Shown here: piece after piece, positions 5,919 to 8,853 of the stretch
Numbering within the stretch: position 1 is the stretch's first letter
Layout: the number at the start of each line of letters is the position of its first letter
DNA from: an uncultured Clostridia bacterium
GTDB taxonomy: Bacteria > Bacillota > Clostridia > Oscillospirales > Ruminococcaceae
Assembly (NCBI GenBank): GCA_937894185.1
Contig: CALCSA010000082.1
Coordinates: 1-8,853, forward strand
Direction of reading: 5' to 3'
DNA length: 8,853 nt
Translations under genes and position numbers: made by a program
The notes under the pieces: generated by a model
What the model was told of the DNA's origin: nothing
The model's input: the letters and a program-made list of their open reading frames with translations, nothing else
Database searches by the model: none

Positions 5919-7664
5919 ATGTTTGCAAAGTATCGCAAAGTGCTGCAGCAGACCATTGGAGCAAGGATATTCTTCAGTATGGCGCTGATGACTTTGTTTA
6001 GCATGGTGCTGATTGTCTACGCCATCTACTCCACCTACTCGGAGTCCATGCGGGAAAACGAGATCAAATACAATATCCTTGCCACCAATACCATTAAAAC
6101 CAAGTTTGACATGACCATTGAGCTGGTGTCCAGCACGGCGGGAACCCTGCTTAACAACCGGGTGTTTGTAGATTTTATCACCGAGAGGGATCAATCTTTT
6201 CACGCCCAAAACGAAACGGTGGGCACCCTGCAAAACATTCAGGCCATACAGCCCTTTATCGAATCGGTGCACACCATCAACCAAAACGGAACGGTGTATT
6301 CCAGCAGGGACCTTTCCGTTCCCCAGCGGGATGACGGAACCTACCGGGCTCTGTGGGAGCAGGCTCAGGACGGCCCTTTAAGGGGCTTCTGGTCCATTCA
6401 GGGCATCAGCATCCGCTATCTCCATCCTGTTACAAGGGACGGCAAGCTGGAGGCTCTCATCGCCATGGATATTGACTACGATTACCTGCGGGAGATGTTC
6501 ATGCTTTCGGCCATTCAGCTCAACGAGAAGGTGCTGGTGGCGGACGCTCTGGGGAACACGTTGTTCCGCTACCCACACTCTACCTCTTTTGATCCTTTTC
6601 TGCAACAGTATCCCGACATCCTGCGGGACGACACCGCGCGGCTGGAGGGCAAGGTCTACGGCATCGACAGCATTATCTATGCGGAAAAGCTGCGGCTGGC
6701 CGATTGGAGGATCATCCGCATCATTCAGACCGATCTGATCACCATCCAAACGCAAAGGGTGATTCGCAGCCTGTCTCTGGCGGGAGGAGCGGTGCTACTG
6801 GTCTGCCTGATCTACAGCCTGTGGATGACCCGCTCCCTCACACGGCCCATCAAGATACTGGACAACGCCTGTGCCGAGGTGGAGCGGGGCAACATGGATG
6901 TGCGGGTGGTGCTGGATACCCCCAACGAGTTTGGCACCCTGGCCCGCACCATCAATATGATGCTGGATCAGGTGCAGGCTCATCTGGAAACCATGCTGCT
7001 GGAGCAAAAGCAAAAATCCGAGATGCAGTTTGAGATTTTGCAGGCTCAGGTCAACCCTCACTTCTTGTACAACACCTTAGATTCCATCCGCTGGCTGGCG
7101 GAACTGAAAAACATCAGCAGCATTGCCGAAATGTCCACCAGCCTGATTCAGCTGCTCAAGTACAACCTGACCTCCAGCACCCGGGCCACCACTCTGCGGG
7201 AAGAGCTGGAAAGTGTCCGCAACTACATCACCATTCAGAAGTTCCGCTATTCCGACAGCTTTGATTTCAGCATCCGGGCGGATGAGGATGTGCTGGACTG
7301 CCAAGTGGTGCGCTTTATCCTGCAGCCCTTGGTGGAAAACAGCATCCTTCACGGCTTTGAGGATTCCTCCGAGCGGTACAGCATCTGCATCTCCGCCTTT
7401 ATTTCCGAGGAGCAGCTTCACATCAAGGTCATCGACAACGGGGCCGGGATGGACCAAATGCGGGAGGTGAACGATGCCCAATGGAACTGTTACCGCTTTA
7501 ACCGCATTGGGGTGGCCAACATCCGCAAGCGGATCAAGCTCTACTTTGGGGATACTTACGATGTCCGCTACGACAGTGTTCCCAATGTGGGGACCATAGC
7601 GGAAATTGTACTGCCCGCCCGCCGGTGTGATCTATCCTGTCCCGCGGAAAAACCACTACCGTAA
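5919..7664 (+). CDS. YesM-like sensor histidine kinase
   Basis: This 581-residue membrane kinase probably senses an extracellular solute and phosphorylates the divergently encoded AraC-type regulator. Order of parts: short basic N-terminus, TM1 at about 17-38, an extracytoplasmic sensor region of about 245 residues (39-284, Cache-like by position), TM2 at about 285-302, HAMP at about 305-355 (S-L-T-R-P-I-K), then the His_kinase domain with phosphoacceptor H381 in Q-V-N-P-H-F-L-Y-N-T-L-D. The GHKL ATPase follows, with its N-box around N474 (L-V-E-N-S-I-L-H-G-F), G1 box D506-N-G-A-G-M511 and G-V-A-N-I-R-K-R-I. Start choice: ATG at 5919 has GAGGTG (5907-5912) 6 nt upstream. An in-frame GTG at 5910 overlaps that site and is rejected. 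The pair is divergent, whereas yesM/yesN-type genes more often form an operon. No clear terminator follows. Confidence 0.93.
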   Translation: MFAKYRKVLQQTIGARIFFSMALMTLFSMVLIVYAIYSTYSESMRENEIKYNILATNTIKTKFDMTIELVSSTAGTLLNNRVFVDFITERDQSFHAQNETVGTLQNIQAIQPFIESVHTINQNGTVYSSRDLSVPQRDDGTYRALWEQAQDGPLRGFWSIQGISIRYLHPVTRDGKLEALIAMDIDYDYLREMFMLSAIQLNEKVLVADALGNTLFRYPHSTSFDPFLQQYPDILRDDTARLEGKVYGIDSIIYAEKLRLADWRIIRIIQTDLITIQTQRVIRSLSLAGGAVLLVCLIYSLWMTRSLTRPIKILDNACAEVERGNMDVRVVLDTPNEFGTLARTINMMLDQVQAHLETMLLEQKQKSEMQFEILQAQVNPHFLYNTLDSIRWLAELKNISSIAEMSTSLIQLLKYNLTSSTRATTLREELESVRNYITIQKFRYSDSFDFSIRADEDVLDCQVVRFILQPLVENSILHGFEDSSERYSICISAFISEEQLHIKVIDNGAGMDQMREVNDAQWNCYRFNRIGVANIRKRIKLYFGDTYDVRYDSVPNVGTIAEIVLPARRCDLSCPAEKPLP

Positions 7665-7854
7665 TATTCTTGAGAAAATCGCAATATTTTTAGCCTTCTC
7701 CTCGCAAGATAAAAAGAATTTTGTCACAGGATGTACTTGTTAAAAAAGTAACTAAATATTTTTGTAGTAATCGCAACAAATTTTCTTGTTACGTTGAGGA
7801 TGTTATGGTAATGTTTCACTAACAGGCACATCATAACAATGAAGGAGGACAAAC
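7665..7854 (+). promoter_or_regulatory. AT-rich regulatory gap before the binding-protein gene, with a candidate promoter
   Basis: The 190-bp gap is markedly richer in A and T than its flanks and holds no good terminator for the kinase gene, so some read-through is likely. The best promoter is TTGTTA (7786-7791), a 17-bp spacer and TAATGT (7809-7814), which would start near 7821. The -35 is part of an interrupted inverted repeat, CG-C-AACAA-ATTTTC-TTGTT-A-CG (7772-7793). The -10 lies inside a 26-bp element (7797-7822) that recurs upstream of hutH. Two TTG-N9-CAA motifs sharing AATCGCAA lie at 7670-7684 and 7762-7776. The ribosome site AAGGAGG (7842-7848) is 6 nt from the ATG. Confidence 0.6.
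7797..7822. promoter_or_regulatory. 26-bp element overlapping the binding-protein promoter
   Basis: This is the second copy of the element at 4085-4110, identical at 22 of 26 positions with only transitions between them. It covers the end of the promoter spacer and the proposed -10, so a protein bound here would directly affect RNA polymerase. Confidence 0.5.
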
Positions 7855-8853
7855 ATGAACGGCAAGCATATGCGCAAACCTCTGGCTTTTTTCTTGGCGG
7901 CAGTCCTTATGGTTGGGTCTCTGGCCGGGTGTGGCGGCAGCAGTTCACCGGCACCCGCTTCGCCCCAATCCGCCCCTGCGGTTGACGCCTCTGCGGCACA
8001 GCAAAGCATCAACGCTGCACAGGAGCAGGCTCAGAGCTCCGCTAACTTTGACTGGCAGAAGTTCAGCGGTTCCACCATTAAGGTTAGCTTTGTGCAACAC
8101 GCAGCTTCCGATTCGGTCATCTCCAAAATTCCGGAGTTCGAGGCTCTTACCGGCATTAAAGTAGAGCAGTCGGTCACCCCGGAAGCCAACTACTTCGATA
8201 AGCTTTCCACCTCCCTTTCCAGCCGCTCCGGCGACCCCGACGTATTTATGTCCGGCGCTTATCAGCTTTGGGACTATTCCACGGCAGGCTATATTGAAGA
8301 CCTGAACAACTACCTGAGCAACCCGGAAATGATCACCGCCGACTACGATTTTGACGATCTGGTTCCCAGTGCGGTGGCGGCCCTTCAGTGGGACGGCACC
8401 CCCGGTCATCCGGTGGGCAACGGCCCTCAGCTGGGGCTTCCCCTGATGTTTGAAATCTACACCCTGGCCTACAACACCCGCGCCTTTGAGCAGGCCGGAA
8501 TCAGCGGGCCTCCCGCTACCTACGATGAGCTGCTGGAAGTTTGCGACAAGCTCCAAAACTGGAACGGCTCCGGCTCTTATCCTCTGGCCATGCGGGGTGC
8601 CCGGGACTGGGGCACCATCCATCCCGGTTACATGAGCACCTTTGCCAACTTTGGCGCCAAGGACTTCGTCATTGAAAACGGCGACGGTTCCAGCAACCTT
8701 GCCATTGAAAACGGAAAACTGGTTTCCCAGCTCAATTCCCCCGAATCCGTCAAAATGAACGAGTACTTTGTGGAACTGATTAAGCGGGGCGGTTCTCCCT
8801 CCTGGTCCAAGTACACCTGGTACGAGTGCGCCGCCGATCTGGGTGCAGACAAA
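7855..8853 (+). CDS. ABC transporter substrate-binding lipoprotein (family 1 sugar-type), N-terminal part
   Basis: The frame is open from ATG 7855 to the right edge: 333 residues with no stop, probably three quarters or more of a usual 420-450 residue protein. The N-terminus is a lipoprotein signal: basic M-R-K, a hydrophobic core, and lipobox L-A-G-C with C26 (7930-7932) as lipidation site, followed by G-G-S-S-S. A Ser/Ala/Pro/Gln-rich linker then runs to about residue 65. The mature domain begins T-I-K-V-S-F-V-Q-H and contains I-P-E-F-E-A-L-T-G-I-K-V, G-D-P-D-V-F-M-S-G, G-L-P-L-M-F-E-I-Y-T-L-A-Y-N-T and A-G-I-S-G-P-P-A-T-Y-D-E-L-L, the order seen in MalE/UgpB-type binding proteins. It would sit on the outer face of the membrane and deliver a solute, probably a sugar or oligosaccharide, to permeases expected downstream. 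The position after a YesM/YesN pair supports carbohydrate uptake; the ligand cannot be told. Confidence 0.93.
   Translation, partial: MNGKHMRKPLAFFLAAVLMVGSLAGCGGSSSPAPASPQSAPAVDASAAQQSINAAQEQAQSSANFDWQKFSGSTIKVSFVQHAASDSVISKIPEFEALTGIKVEQSVTPEANYFDKLSTSLSSRSGDPDVFMSGAYQLWDYSTAGYIEDLNNYLSNPEMITADYDFDDLVPSAVAALQWDGTPGHPVGNGPQLGLPLMFEIYTLAYNTRAFEQAGISGPPATYDELLEVCDKLQNWNGSGSYPLAMRGARDWGTIHPGYMSTFANFGAKDFVIENGDGSSNLAIENGKLVSQLNSPESVKMNEYFVELIKRGGSPSWSKYTWYECAADLGADK

Noticed and set aside
7665..7710. Terminator between the kinase and binding-protein genes
   Set aside because: Only weak AT-rich pairings (AAAAT with ATTTT; GAGAA with TTCTC across a long loop) are present, with no stable stem followed by a T-run.
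7945..8622. Open frame of 225 codons on the minus strand opposite the binding-protein gene
   Set aside because: The plus-strand frame has a lipoprotein signal, a perfect ribosome site and family motifs; the antisense frame has none of these.

Overview
The window (moderately high GC, mid-50s % by eye) looks like a chromosomal segment of an endospore-forming Firmicute, probably a Clostridia member of the gut Oscillospiraceae type. The support is a dipicolinate synthase pair (dpaAB) with a SigK-like promoter, strong AAGGAGG-type ribosome binding sites, a YesM/YesN-type two-component system and a lipoprotein sugar-type ABC substrate-binding protein. The taxonomic placement is inference; no rRNA or marker gene is present.

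Layout. (1) 1-650 (+): C-terminal part of a DHHW-family, SGNH/AlgX-like cell-surface acetylation protein, closed by a perfect stem-loop terminator. (2) 840-2302 (+): dpaA-dpaB, translationally coupled by a GTGA overlap and preceded by a candidate SigK promoter; this operon makes dipicolinic acid for the spore core. (3) 2380-2413: terminator between convergent dpaB and hutH. (4) 2432-3970 (-): hutH, a complete histidine ammonia-lyase with its own SigA-type promoter and no other hut gene in view. (5) 4198-5745 (-) and 5919-7664 (+): a divergently transcribed two-component pair, an AraC-type (YesN-like) response regulator and a YesM-like sensor histidine kinase, with back-to-back promoters in the 173-bp gap. 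(6) 7855-8853 (+): the first 333 residues of a lipoprotein ABC substrate-binding protein, running off the window.

How the parts may work together. The kinase/regulator/binding-protein layout is the classic carbohydrate-uptake arrangement: an extracellular signal is sensed by the kinase, and the AraC-type regulator activates the importer. What stands out is that the promoter region of the orphan hutH shares one imperfect element (22/26 bases) with the binding-protein promoter, and a different element (15/17 bases) with the response-regulator promoter. This suggests hutH belongs to the same regulon, which would tie histidine deamination to this sensing and uptake system. That is inferred from the sequence alone.

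I found no RNA genes, insertion sequences, CRISPR arrays or attachment sites. No clearly new multi-gene system is visible; the most notable signals are regulatory.
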